Origin: Pseudomonadota bacterium
GTDB taxonomy: Bacteria > Pseudomonadota > Alphaproteobacteria > Rhizobiales > Rhizobiaceae
Assembly: GCA_023390055.1 (NCBI GenBank)
Contig: JAEWDP010000102.1
Span: forward strand, 1-31,606
DNA: 31,606 bases
Direction: 5' to 3'
Shown here in pieces: positions 16,202-24,690 of the stretch (its first letter is position 1; every line of letters begins with the position of its first letter). The notes under the pieces are model-generated. The model did not search any database. It was not told the DNA's origin and saw only the letters and a list, made by a program, of their open reading frames with translations. A program made the translations under genes and the position numbers.

Positions 16202-18919
16202 TCACACCTGTTCGAATACGCCGTGGCAGTGCTTGTATTTCTTGCCTGAACCGCAGGGGCACGTCTCGTTACGGCCGATCCTGCCCCACGTCTCCGGATC
16301 GCTAGGGTCGCGACTTATGGCAGCGACCTGGCTCTTGTCGTTGCCACCTGCAAAATCGTCTTCTCCGGTGGTTGCATCGATATGATGGGCCTGCATCACC
16401 GGAGGTGGCTCCGGTTCAGGTTGTGTATCACGAACCAGCTCCACGCGCATCATCTGTGCTGTAACGGCTTCTCTCAGGTTTGCGAGTAGTGCCTGGAAGA
16501 GTTCAAATGCTTCTGATTTGTACTCCTGCAGAGGGTCACGCTGCCCATAGCCGCGGAAACCAACGACCGAACGAAGGTGGTCGAGATTAACAATATGCTC
16601 GCGCCACAGATGGTCCAGTGTTTGCAGAACCACAGATCTCTCGACATAGGTCATGACCTCGGGGCCAAACCGTTCGGTTCGCTCCTGGACAGCCTTGTTT
16701 GCGGCGTCCGTCAGGCGTTCACGGATATCGTCCTCACCAATTCCCTCCTCTTTCACCCATGCATCGATGGGAAGGTCAAAGTTAAGAAGGCGCTGGACCT
16801 CGGATTTCAAACCAACTGCATCCCATTGCTCTGCATAGGCGTGCTCTGGAATATGTTTGGTGACGATAATATCGATAACTTCGTTACGCATGTCTGCAAC
16901 GATTTCTGTCAGATCATCGGCGTTTGCCTCCATAAGCTCGATGCGCTGCTCGAAAATCACCTTACGCTGGTCGTTGGTGACATCATCGTATTTCAGCAAA
17001 TTCTTGCGGATATCGAAATTGCGCGCCTCAACCTTTCGTTGGGCGCGTTCCAGAGCCTTGTTGATCCAAGGATGGACGATCGCCTCGCCTTCCTTCAGCC
17101 CAAGTTTCTGCAACATTCCATCCATGCGATCGGAGCCAAAGATACGCATAAGGTCATCTTGCAGTGACAAGTAGAACTTCGAGCGGCCTGGATCGCCCTG
17201 TCGACCGGAACGACCGCGCAACTGATTGTCGATGCGGCGGCTTTCATGCCGTTCTGTCGCAATAACGTAGAGCCCGCCAGCGGCGAGCGCTCTCTCCTTA
17301 AGCAGCTTTACTTCTTCGCGGATTGCCTCTTCTTTGACGTCGCGCTCAGGTCCGGGCTCAAGACCTTCCAAGTCGCGCTCGAGGCGCATATCGATATTGC
17401 CGCCGAGCTGGATGTCGGTTCCACGCCCCGCCATGTTCGTGGCTATCGTAACTGCGCCCGGCACGCCAGCCTGGCTGACAATGTAGGCCTCTTGTTCGTG
17501 ATAGCGCGCGTTCAGTACCTTGAACTTGTCAAAGCCATCCTTTCGCAACAGGTTGGCCAGCAGTTCGGACTTTTCGATCGAGGTCGTGCCGACGAGGACC
17601 GGTTGACCACGTTCGTGCGCAGATTTGATCTCTTCGATGATTGCCTTGAACTTCTCATCAAATGTCCGATAGACCTCGTCGTCCTCGTCAATACGCTGGA
17701 TAGGCAGATTGGTTGGGACTTCGACCACCTCCAAACCATAGATATTGCCAAATTCCTCCGCTTCTGTTGATGCGGTGCCGGTCATGCCTGCAAGCTTGTC
17801 ATACATGCGGAAATAGTTTTGGAAGGTAATCGAGGAGAGTGTCTGGTTTTCTGGCTGGATCTGGACCTTTTCCTTAGCTTCAAGCGCTTGATGCTGGCCT
17901 TCCGAGTAACGGCGGCCCGGCATCATACGGCCAGTAAACTCGTCAATAATTACGATCTCGTCGTTGCGAACAATGTAGTCCTTGTCGCGGGTGAAGAGTT
18001 TATGCGCCTTCAAAGCATTGTTGATGTGATGAACGATGGCGACGTTCTCGACGTCGTACAAGCTTTCGCCTTTTAAAAGACCGGCCTCACGCAACAAGCC
18101 TTCAAGCTTCTCGGTACCAACCTCCGAAAAGTTTGCTGACCGCTGTTTCTCATCGATTTCGTAGTCGTCCTCGCTCAGAAGGGGAATGAAGGCGTCGATC
18201 GTGTTATACAGGTCAGACCGGTCATCCAGTGGTCCTGAAATGATAAGGGGGGTGCGGGCCTCATCGACCAAAATCGAGTCAACTTCATCAACGATGGCGT
18301 AGTTGTGATCACGCTGCACCATCTGCGCGCGATCGTATTTCATGTTGTCTCGAAGAAAGTCGAATCCAAGTTCGTTGTTTGTGGCATACGTGATATCACA
18401 AGCGTAGGCTTCGCGACGTTCATCGTCACTGAGGCCGTGAACGATGACCCCAGTCGTAAGGCCAAGAAAACCATAAAGGCGAGCCATCATTGCGGCGTCG
18501 CGGCTGGCCAGATAGTCGTTGACGGTTACAACATGTACACCTTTTGCTGCCAGCGCGTTCAAATAGACGGCCAAGGTGGCGACCAGCGTCTTTCCTTCAC
18601 CCGTCTTCATCTCCGCGATAGCACCTTCGTGAAGGATCATACCGCCTGTGAGCTGTACGTCGAATGGGCGGAGGCCAAGGACACGTAAGGACGCCTCACG
18701 CGCGACTGCAAACGCCGGCACCAGCAGGTCGTCGAGGCTCTTGCCGGCAGCCAGTTGTTCGCGAAAATAGACTGTCTTGGCGGACAGATCCGCGTCTGAC
18801 AGAGCCTTCATCGAATCTTCTAAGGCATTGATCGCATCGACGCGGGATTTGTAGGAACGAACACGTCGTTCGTTAGCAGTGCCGAATAGTTTGCGGGCCA
18901 ATCCGCCAAAGTTGACCAT
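16202..18919 (-). CDS. secA: Preprotein translocase ATPase SecA
   Basis: Motor of the Sec pathway that pushes unfolded precursors through SecYEG. Full length at 905 residues. Walker A is MKTGEGKT at 104-111; Walker B DEVD is at 211-214 followed by SILVDEARTPL. The precursor cross-linking domain follows, then the second nucleotide fold with TNMAGRGTDIQLGG and the ERHESRRIDNQLRGRSGRQG helicase motif VI region, and the helical scaffold/wing. The C-terminal zinc tail CPCGSGKKYKHCH (Cys887, Cys889, Cys898, His899) binds SecB and phospholipid. The ATG at 18919 has AAGGA nine bases upstream. It is divergent from the PpiC gene; the 249 bases between hold both promoters. Confidence 0.99.
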   Translation of the reverse strand: MVNFGGLARKLFGTANERRVRSYKSRVDAINALEDSMKALSDADLSAKTVYFREQLAAGKSLDDLLVPAFAVAREASLRVLGLRPFDVQLTGGMILHEGAIAEMKTGEGKTLVATLAVYLNALAAKGVHVVTVNDYLASRDAAMMARLYGFLGLTTGVIVHGLSDDERREAYACDITYATNNELGFDFLRDNMKYDRAQMVQRDHNYAIVDEVDSILVDEARTPLIISGPLDDRSDLYNTIDAFIPLLSEDDYEIDEKQRSANFSEVGTEKLEGLLREAGLLKGESLYDVENVAIVHHINNALKAHKLFTRDKDYIVRNDEIVIIDEFTGRMMPGRRYSEGQHQALEAKEKVQIQPENQTLSSITFQNYFRMYDKLAGMTGTASTEAEEFGNIYGLEVVEVPTNLPIQRIDEDDEVYRTFDEKFKAIIEEIKSAHERGQPVLVGTTSIEKSELLANLLRKDGFDKFKVLNARYHEQEAYIVSQAGVPGAVTIATNMAGRGTDIQLGGNIDMRLERDLEGLEPGPERDVKEEAIREEVKLLKERALAAGGLYVIATERHESRRIDNQLRGRSGRQGDPGRSKFYLSLQDDLMRIFGSDRMDGMLQKLGLKEGEAIVHPWINKALERAQRKVEARNFDIRKNLLKYDDVTNDQRKVIFEQRIELMEANADDLTEIVADMRNEVIDIIVTKHIPEHAYAEQWDAVGLKSEVQRLLNFDLPIDAWVKEEGIGEDDIRERLTDAANKAVQERTERFGPEVMTYVERSVVLQTLDHLWREHIVNLDHLRSVVGFRGYGQRDPLQEYKSEAFELFQALLANLREAVTAQMMRVELVRDTQPEPEPPPVMQAHHIDATTGEDDFAGGNDKSQVAAISRDPSDPETWGRIGRNETCPCGSGKKYKHCHGVFEQV

Positions 18920-19168
18920 CTGAATGGTCCTTTCTGATTTAACTTTCTATAGGTGCACCGAGCCTGCTGCCGGCTTGCGGTCCCGGCAAATTGCCCGCTA
19001 CGCCCGGAAACTCGTCTGGACGCAAAGTTGCGTGACAGATAAGAGGGGGGTCGATTGATGTCAACGGTAATGGCCGATACACAAAGGCCACATTCCAATG
19101 TTTGTGAAGCAAATCCAGCCGAGATCAGGCGCTTCTGAGACCGGCGATCGTTTTCGAAAGGTATCTTG

Positions 19169-20056
19169 ATGCTGCGCCATAAACTACTTGCTACTGCGAC
19201 CCTTGCGGTTGCCCTGTCCTTCGGCGGCTTCGCATATGCGCAAGAGGACACAGTCGTTGCCAAAGTTGGTGACCTGGAAATTCGCCAGTCTGAACTGGAT
19301 CTTGCAATTGCAAATCTTGATCCGCAACTCCAGCAACTGCCAGACGAGCAGAAGCGAGTTGCCGCTCTGTCAGGGGCCATCGATGTGAAATTGCTTGCCC
19401 AGGGCGCCGTTGATGAGGGTATCAAAGATACGGAGGATTTTAAGAAGCGGATGGACTATATCGCCGACCGCGAGTTGCATAATGCCTATTTTCGCAAGCA
19501 TGTTGTTGACGCCGTGACTGAAGAAGAGGTCAAGGCTCGATACGAAACCGAGATTGCGGCGCTTCCAACACAGGAAGAGGTCAATGCACGCCATATCCTG
19601 GTGAAGACCGAAGATGAAGCGAAGGCAATCATCAGTGAACTCGATGCCGGCAAAGACTTTGCCGAGTTGGCAAAAGCCAAGTCTGAAGATTCCAACAAGA
19701 GTGATGGTGGCGATCTTGGCTGGTTCACCAAGGGTCGGATGGTTCCCGAGTTTGAAGAGGCTGCGTTTGCCCTGGAAAAGGGTGCCTACACAAAGGCCCC
19801 GGTGAAGTCGCAATTCGGTTACCATGTTATTAAACTGGAGGATCGCCGCGACGTGCAGCCTCCGGCATTCGAGCAGGTAGAGCCTCAGATACGCCAGCTG
19901 GTCATGCGCGACAAGTATCTCGCGCTGATTGAAACGGCGAAGTCTGAACAGACGATTGAGATAATGGACGAAGTCCTGCGTAAGGGTTATGAGGACGTCA
20001 ACAAGGCGCCAGAAGTTGATCCGACAGCAGGCGAAGAGCCTGCGGCGCAGCAGTAA
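19169..20056 (+). CDS. Periplasmic parvulin-type peptidyl-prolyl isomerase
   Basis: A 295-residue secreted foldase. A signal peptide occupies residues 1-24 (MLRHKLLATATLAVALSFGG, cleavage after AYA, before QEDTVV). A SurA_N-like helical chaperone region (about 30-130) is followed by one PpiC domain (about 135-228) containing ARHILVKTEDEA, GGDLGWFTKGRMVPEFEEAA and SQFGYHVIKLEDRR. The C-terminal arm returns to the chaperone part. It probably assists folding of outer-membrane or periplasmic proteins. ATG 19169 has AAAGG seven bases upstream; a TTG immediately before is ignored. Divergent from secA, a pairing fitting a common secretion theme. A hairpin follows the stop. Confidence 0.95.
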   Translation: MLRHKLLATATLAVALSFGGFAYAQEDTVVAKVGDLEIRQSELDLAIANLDPQLQQLPDEQKRVAALSGAIDVKLLAQGAVDEGIKDTEDFKKRMDYIADRELHNAYFRKHVVDAVTEEEVKARYETEIAALPTQEEVNARHILVKTEDEAKAIISELDAGKDFAELAKAKSEDSNKSDGGDLGWFTKGRMVPEFEEAAFALEKGAYTKAPVKSQFGYHVIKLEDRRDVQPPAFEQVEPQIRQLVMRDKYLALIETAKSEQTIEIMDEVLRKGYEDVNKAPEVDPTAGEEPAAQQ

Positions 20057-20067
20057 TCGCAGAAACT

Positions 20068-20091
20068 AGAGCCCGGGCTTCTCCGGGCTCT
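20068..20091 (+). terminator. Hairpin between the isomerase gene and argJ
   Basis: AGAGCCCGG (20068-20076) pairs perfectly with CCGGGCTCT (20083-20091), GC-rich, with a 6-base loop, 12 bases after the isomerase stop. The T tract is short (TTCC), so termination may be partial; argJ begins 27 bases further on. Confidence 0.75.
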
Positions 20092-20117
20092 TCCATATTC
20101 AGCTCGGGTTTTCTGGA

Positions 20118-21359
20118 ATGTCCGCTTCTGTTTCACCACTCGCACCGAATTCTTACCCCGATATGCCTGCTGTTCGTGGCCTGCGGATGGCAACGGCTGC
20201 CGCTGGGATCAAATACCAAAACCGTACAGATGTACTACTGATGGTTTTTGACCGACCGGCTGCAGTAGCGGGTGTTTTTACCCGTTCAAGATGCCCGTCC
20301 GCGCCCGTCGATTTCTGTCGTGCAAATTTGCCCCATGGCCGTGCACGGGCAGTGGTTGTCAATTCGGGAAATGCAAATGCATTCACCGGAATTAAAGGAA
20401 GGGCTGCGACCGAGATTACAGCGCGATCTGCTGCAGCTGCTGTCGGCTGTGACGAACGGGAGATTTTTCTTGCCTCAACAGGCGTGATCGGAGAGCCATT
20501 GGATGCTTCGAGATTTTCTGGTGTGCTTGGCGAGATGAACAGCAGAGCGAAGCCGGACTTCTGGACAGAAGCGGCCATGGCCATCATGACGACCGATACC
20601 TATCCGAAGGTTGCTACCCGAACATGCCGGATCGGTGGTGTTCCGGTTACCATCAATGGGATTGCGAAGGGAGCCGGGATGATTGCTCCGGACATGGCAA
20701 CCATGCTTTCCTTTGTCGTGACCGATGCCGATATCGCTCCCGACGTTTTGCAGGCGTTGCTGTCGGCTGGCGTGGGACCAACTTTTAATTCGGTCACTGT
20801 TGACAGTGATACCTCCACGTCTGACACGCTGCTGCTATTTGCAACAGGTGCAGCTGCTGCAGACGGCCAGCTGCGAATTGTCGCGGCTGATGACGAACAG
20901 CTGGAGGAATTCCGCTTGTCGCTCAATGACCTGTTCAAGGACCTTGCACTGCAGATTGTACGGGACGGCGAAGGTGCGCGAAAAATGGTGGAGATCACCG
21001 TGACCGGCGCCGAAAACGACAGGGCAGCAAAGACGATAGCCCTTTCAATCGGCAATTCGCCCCTGGTCAAGACTGCCGTCGCAGGTGAAGATGCCAACTG
21101 GGGCCGCGTTGTGATGGCGGTGGGCAAATCGGGAGAGTTGGCAGATCGTGATCGGCTTTCCATCTGGTTTGGGGATGTCCGTGTCGCTGTCAACGGTGAA
21201 CGAGATCGGGGCTACTCGGAGGCGGCGGCCGCAGCCGTAATGAAGGCGCAGGACATTCCCATTCGTGTCGACCTTGGCCTGGGCAACGGTAAGGCAACCA
21301 TATGGACATGTGATCTGACAAAGGACTATGTCGCGATCAATGGCGACTACCGGAGCTGA
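20118..21359 (+). CDS. argJ: Glutamate N-acetyltransferase / ornithine acetyltransferase
   Basis: Recycles acetyl from N-acetylornithine to glutamate in arginine synthesis (and, if bifunctional, also uses acetyl-CoA). The 413-residue precursor cuts itself into alpha and beta chains before Thr195 in APDMATMLSF; Thr195 is then the nucleophile. Other family marks are VVNSGNANAFTG at 80-91, the oxyanion-hole STGVIG at 120-125, TTDTYPK at 158-164, and the C-terminal YVAINGDYRS. ATG 20118 is adopted because the residues before PAVRGLRMATAAAGIKY match the family; the ribosome binding site (TGGA) is poor and an ATG at 20163 is possible. The stop TGA overlaps the next ATG by one base. Confidence 0.97.
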   Translation: MSASVSPLAPNSYPDMPAVRGLRMATAAAGIKYQNRTDVLLMVFDRPAAVAGVFTRSRCPSAPVDFCRANLPHGRARAVVVNSGNANAFTGIKGRAATEITARSAAAAVGCDEREIFLASTGVIGEPLDASRFSGVLGEMNSRAKPDFWTEAAMAIMTTDTYPKVATRTCRIGGVPVTINGIAKGAGMIAPDMATMLSFVVTDADIAPDVLQALLSAGVGPTFNSVTVDSDTSTSDTLLLFATGAAAADGQLRIVAADDEQLEEFRLSLNDLFKDLALQIVRDGEGARKMVEITVTGAENDRAAKTIALSIGNSPLVKTAVAGEDANWGRVVMAVGKSGELADRDRLSIWFGDVRVAVNGERDRGYSEAAAAAVMKAQDIPIRVDLGLGNGKATIWTCDLTKDYVAINGDYRS

Positions 21360-22138
21360 TGCTGACGATGCAATCATCATTGCAGGCCAATAACTTGCCA
21401 CTGGTACGCCGGTTGGAGGCAGTCGGTTTCAGGGCATGGCCGGCAGCGACTGTATTGTACGATGGCAGTTGGCAAATTCGTCTGGCCGGTGGGCATCCGT
21501 CCAAACGACTAAACTGCGTCGTACCCTTGGATCCGTCGGATAGTCGGGAAGTGGAAATGCGTCTGGAAAAGGCCGGCAAACGTTTTCAGGCCTTTGGTCG
21601 TTTGCTGATCCTGCGAGAAACCCCACTTGCTCCCAAACCATTGATCGACCATCTTTCAGAACATGGTTGGACCCGTTTCGAAACCGTCAAGGTAATGACG
21701 GCCGATCTGGCGCAGCTGGAGTTGCCCGAAACACTCGATCACCTGCCAAGTCATGATATTGGACGCTTCATCGATATAAGCCTCGCCGTTACGGGGGAAG
21801 GTCCGGCATTGAAGCCTGCGCTTGCGGAAGTGCTTAGCGCAATCAAGCCGAGCTTGGGGCTTTTTGCTATTGAGACGCCCGACGGACCTGCTGCAGTGAC
21901 GCTTTGCGTACAGGATAATGACCTTGCGGGTATCATGGGTTTTGCGGTTGCTGACAGCCGGCGTAGACAGGGTGTCGGTACGGAAATTCTATCCTCGGCA
22001 CTTCGCTGGGCGCGGATCAGTGGGGCTCGAAGCGCTTGGGTACAGGTTGTCAGTGTGAATTCGCCGGCGATCGCGCTCTATCGGAAGTTCGGCTTTCAAG
22101 AAGCTTATGAATATCACTACTGGAAAGAGCCTGCATGA
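21359..22138 (+). CDS. GNAT-family N-acetyltransferase
   Basis: A 259-residue protein whose C-terminal 110 residues form a GNAT domain: MGFAVADSRRRQGVGTEILS carries the acetyl-CoA pyrophosphate loop (RRQGVG) and NSPAIALYRKFGFQEAYEYHYW is the terminal strand and helix. The N-terminal 140 residues are poorly conserved, perhaps a degenerate second GNAT fold. The substrate is unknown. It starts on the last base of the argJ stop (TGATG) with GGAG three bases before the ATG; an ATG at 21368 is an alternative. It ends in a 4-base overlap with mutT. The argJ-GNAT-mutT order appears characteristic of rhizobia. Confidence 0.9.
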   Translation: MLTMQSSLQANNLPLVRRLEAVGFRAWPAATVLYDGSWQIRLAGGHPSKRLNCVVPLDPSDSREVEMRLEKAGKRFQAFGRLLILRETPLAPKPLIDHLSEHGWTRFETVKVMTADLAQLELPETLDHLPSHDIGRFIDISLAVTGEGPALKPALAEVLSAIKPSLGLFAIETPDGPAAVTLCVQDNDLAGIMGFAVADSRRRQGVGTEILSSALRWARISGARSAWVQVVSVNSPAIALYRKFGFQEAYEYHYWKEPA

Positions 22139-22548
22139 AGGTCGAGGAAAAGCCCATTCTGCTGGTCGTCGCGTGTGCGCTGGTAGATGCTGATAGCCGG
22201 ATACTTCTAGCCCAGCGACCGCAAGGTAAAACGCTGGCTGGGCTTTGGGAATTTCCTGGCGGCAAAGTTGAGGTCGGCGAATTGCCCGAAGACACTCTTA
22301 TTCGTGAACTGCGGGAAGAACTGGGCATTACCACAAAGACCTCCTGCCTGGCACCGCTGACCTTTGCCAGCCACACATATGAAAGTTTCCACCTTTTGAT
22401 GCCGCTCTATATCTGCAGACGATATGAAGGCGTACCCGTCGGCCAAGAGGGGCAGGCGATCAAATGGGTACGTACGCGTGATCTTCGAAACTATCCCATG
22501 CCACCGGCAGATCAACCATTGATCCCGTTCCTGCAGGATCTGCTCTAA
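22135..22548 (+). CDS. mutT: 8-oxo-dGTP diphosphatase MutT
   Basis: A Nudix hydrolase that clears oxidised dGTP from the nucleotide pool and prevents A:T to C:G transversions. The 137 residues match MutT. The Nudix box is complete: GKVEVGE, seven residues, then RELREELGI (about 42-64), with Arg-Glu-x-x-Glu-Glu ligands for the metal. LLAQRPQGKTLAGLWEFPGG before it is the classical MutT entry (recognition of the purine). Start ATG overlaps the upstream stop by 4 bases (ATGA), so it is coupled to the GNAT gene. Confidence 0.95.
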   Translation: MKVEEKPILLVVACALVDADSRILLAQRPQGKTLAGLWEFPGGKVEVGELPEDTLIRELREELGITTKTSCLAPLTFASHTYESFHLLMPLYICRRYEGVPVGQEGQAIKWVRTRDLRNYPMPPADQPLIPFLQDLL

Positions 22549-22641
22549 TCCCCAGAGTGGGACGTTAATAGATCATTTATCCGTTTCGTCTAACTTTAGG
22601 TTTTACCAAGGCAGTAACTGCGTCGACGAGGCTTTGAGACA

Positions 22642-22962
22642 ATGGACGAGGAATTCTGGAAGACTGTGCGGGTTCGCCGACGGGCGACGTACAGATCCGG
22701 CAGAACCGGCGCCCTGAACATTGCGTTGTTGTTCGGAACGGCAGTGATAGCATTTTCCCTGATTATCACCCCGATGCTCATCGAGGACAAAGATGCGCGT
22801 CGACTTGCGCACGTGCATGAGGAGTTTGATCGGATAACCACCGGTTCAGTTCCCCGCGTTGATGACCGTTCGAAACACTATACAATTCGCCGTAGCATTC
22901 TGCAGGAGACACCAGGTTCTGTCTGTATCATCGAACGCTACGACGTCGGCGCCCGTTGCTGA
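22642..22962 (+). CDS. Small single-helix membrane protein of unknown function
   Basis: A 106-residue protein. A basic N-terminus (RVRRRATYRSGRTG) precedes one hydrophobic helix at about 25-47 (ALNIALLFGTAVIAFSLIIT), so the N-terminus should be cytoplasmic and the remaining 60 residues periplasmic. There are two Cys near the end (CIIERYDVGARC), and a SILQETPGSVCII motif. I recall similar small proteins in rhizobia but no function. The ATG 22642 has only GAG nearby as ribosome binding site. It lies 93 bases after mutT and is followed by a strong hairpin. Confidence 0.75.
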   Translation: MDEEFWKTVRVRRRATYRSGRTGALNIALLFGTAVIAFSLIITPMLIEDKDARRLAHVHEEFDRITTGSVPRVDDRSKHYTIRRSILQETPGSVCIIERYDVGARC

Positions 22963-22979
22963 TTATATGGAAGTCGTGA

Positions 22980-23010
22980 ATGCATGCCGTCTGGAAGAAA
23001 CGGCATGCAT
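22980..23010. terminator. Strong hairpin between convergent genes
   Basis: An 11-base-pair perfect stem ATGCATGCCGT/ACGGCATGCAT with a 9-base loop, 17 bases after the small membrane-protein stop and before the end of the convergent methyltransferase gene. There is no T tract on either side, so it may act as a transcript-end stabiliser or a weak bidirectional terminator. Confidence 0.5.
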
Positions 23011-23172
23011 CTCGTCCACTTGCGGTCACACCAGAATGGTGGCTCGACGGCTTCCGAATATGATCTGATCGCCGCTTTTATTTCCGCTGATTGCGGCTCC
23101 TGGCGACTTGCCGAAATCCCCGGAAACGTGTTTGGCCCCATCGAGGTCTACGTGGGGATTGCCATTGGCTAG
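22984..23172 (+). other. Short open frame, possible nuclease-fold fragment
   Basis: A 62-codon frame starting inside the hairpin and ending four bases into the convergent methyltransferase gene. The segment SEYDLIAAFI then GSWRLAEIP has the YD-x-x-A ... W-x-x-x-x-P spacing seen at the C-terminal end of some PD-(D/E)XK nuclease-like domains. It is in the same frame as the preceding membrane-protein gene, behind its TGA. It has no ribosome binding site. Probably a remnant or chance frame; listed so it is not lost. Confidence 0.2.
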
Positions 23173-24059
23173 CGGTCTTCGTCACTCCTGTCCCTTGACA
23201 TACGTAAGGCATCTGCCAGTCGTATCTTGGCGGAGCCTGGTTTGAGAGGCTTCTGCTGGCTCTCGTGCGGCGCCCACCCTGAAGCATAGATGAATGAAAA
23301 AGTGGCACGTATCCTGCCATCGGGATCGGAGTAGCGCTCCGCATAAAGTTCGGCGGCTCTCAGAAAGAATCTGCGCGTTACTGGACGACGGCTGCGACCA
23401 GTAAGTGAATTTGCCATGCCCATGGCACGAAGATCACTTGTGAGTTGAAATAGCGAATCGTAACGAACCGTATGGGTCTCTACATCCACGACCGGGAGTG
23501 TGAAGCCGGTGCGCTGCAGTAATGCGCCGATATCACGGACATCGGCGAAAGGGATAACCCTCGGGCTTGCGCCGCCGTTCAGTTCGACTTCGACGCTCAA
23601 CAGTATATCGCGAAGCTCGGCCAGAGTGCCTGCTCCCGGGATGGCTGCCATAAACAAGCCATCAGGTTTTAGAGCTCGCTGGATACGAACCAGCATGCCT
23701 GGTGTGTCATTGGTGAGGTGGAGCGCTAGTGGTGAGAGGATCAGATTGACCGATGCTGGGTCTAGTGGGACATCATCCAAGGCCGCGACGGTTATATTTT
23801 CTCCTGCAGAAGCGAAGATTGAGCTGGTTTCAATACGTTCGATGCTGCCGACTCTGCCAGTCTCCAGGGCCCTGTGTGCGCCTATGCCAGTCGCGCCATG
23901 TAACTCCACAGCCCTGTCGAAATACCGCTCGATCACGGCAAGTCTCTCGGCGAGTTCACGGGTTGTCAGGTCAAGCAGGAATGCAGCCTCGAGGCCATAT
24001 TTCCGAAACGCGAGTTCACGCCGCCTTGAGACCAGCGCCTGGTCGAAAAGTATCTCCAT
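23169..24059 (-). CDS. NDUFAF5/BioC-like SAM-binding protein
   Basis: A 296-residue protein with a class I methyltransferase fold. The motif I region is degenerate (GATGIGAHRALETG), while the later strands are clear: VNLILSPLALHLTND at about 108-122, and ALKPDGLFMAAIPGAGTL. The segment GGASPRVIPFADVRDIGALL is typical of the NDUFAF5 (C20orf7) group; in mitochondria that protein hydroxylates an arginine of complex I subunit NDUFS7. An alphaproteobacterial orthologue acting on NuoB is thus plausible, but a BioC-like methyltransferase cannot be excluded. The C-terminal 30 residues are polar. ATG 24059 is used. Convergent with the small membrane-protein gene. Confidence 0.8.
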   Translation of the reverse strand: MEILFDQALVSRRRELAFRKYGLEAAFLLDLTTRELAERLAVIERYFDRAVELHGATGIGAHRALETGRVGSIERIETSSIFASAGENITVAALDDVPLDPASVNLILSPLALHLTNDTPGMLVRIQRALKPDGLFMAAIPGAGTLAELRDILLSVEVELNGGASPRVIPFADVRDIGALLQRTGFTLPVVDVETHTVRYDSLFQLTSDLRAMGMANSLTGRSRRPVTRRFFLRAAELYAERYSDPDGRIRATFSFIYASGWAPHESQQKPLKPGSAKIRLADALRMSRDRSDEDR

Positions 24060-24236
24060 GTCAGCCTTATCCTCAAAATTTGATTGTCGAGTGGCGCCTG
24101 CTGGGTGCGATTGTCAATCCACGGATAGTAAACGGCAGCCAAATACACTGAAGTTTGAGCATACTGTAGGCCAGGCTTGGTCGTGAATCCTCTTGCGCGC
24201 ATCCGCGGCGTTCATTCAGGAAATGCTGAACGCCGG
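24060..24236. other. Spacer upstream of the tnpB relic
   Basis: About 180 bases with no recognised coding. It should include the methyltransferase promoter (minus strand). In relatives I would expect a plus-strand comF gene here; I find no trace of its phosphoribosyltransferase motif. Confidence 0.45.
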
Positions 24237-24661
24237 CTCTTGGAGCAGAAATTCTTGCACATAAAGGTGAAGCACCTCCTGGTAAACAGGATGAGATCGC
24301 TAGACCCGGCGTCAGATGATGGCAAGGCCGACATGTGCGGCGGGGTTGTTGTTGCTGCAGATCGGTGGTTTGCAAGCAGCAAGTTGTGTCATTGCCGTGG
24401 ATGAAAGAATGAAGAGTGGACGCTAATGGATCGTCAATGGACATGCGAAGAATGCGTCACGGTCCACGACCGCGACGTCAACGCTGCGATCCATCTAAGA
24501 GATTATGCTGTAAGGTGAACGCCGTGAGTTCCACGGTGGCTGCCTGTGGAGGGGAAGGCGCTGGCCGACGTCGCAAGACGAAGGTGAAGCCGTCCCCGGC
24601 GAAGCAGGAGCTCAACAGCAAACCTGAAGATGTCTATATGAGCGGGCTTGTGCAGGTTTGA
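24237..24661 (+). pseudogene. Decayed tnpB (IS200/IS605-family RNA-guided nuclease), C-terminal part
   Basis: Translating across defects gives the C-terminal third of a TnpB. In frame with base 24237: LLEQKFLHIKVKHLLVNRM (matching the family's ENQxIVIEDLNVKGMLxNR, with the RuvC Glu lost), then GGVVVAADRWFASSKLCHCRG, a TGA at 24402-24404, then KNEEWTLMDRQWTCEECVT and VHDRDVNAAIHLRDYAV. The zinc ribbon is damaged (CHC for CxxC; second pair CEEC intact), while the final RuvC Asp in DRDVNAA remains. A stop in this frame follows and the family's tail VSSTVAACGGEGAGRRRK continues in the next frame to a TGA at 24659-24661, so there is also a frameshift. The N-terminal two thirds are missing. It cannot make an active nuclease. 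No tnpA is present. Confidence 0.85.
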
Positions 24662-24690
24662 TGGAACGGCCTTTGCAAGGGGCCCTTCCA
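24662..24690 (+). mobile_element. Hairpin resembling the right end of the tnpB element
   Basis: Directly after the tnpB stop, TGGAAcGGCC (24662-24671) pairs with GGCCcTTCCA (24681-24690) with one C-C mismatch and a 9-base loop. IS200/IS605 elements carry a subterminal hairpin just behind tnpB, and the omega RNA made from that end terminates there. Position and form fit; the exact element boundary is not determined. The grxC start is 58 bases further on. Confidence 0.55.

Noticed and set aside
18820..19425. 201-codon minus-strand open frame across the secA/isomerase divergent region
   Set aside because: Shadow frame: it overlaps secA and the isomerase gene, both firmly identified, and reads antisense to the latter.
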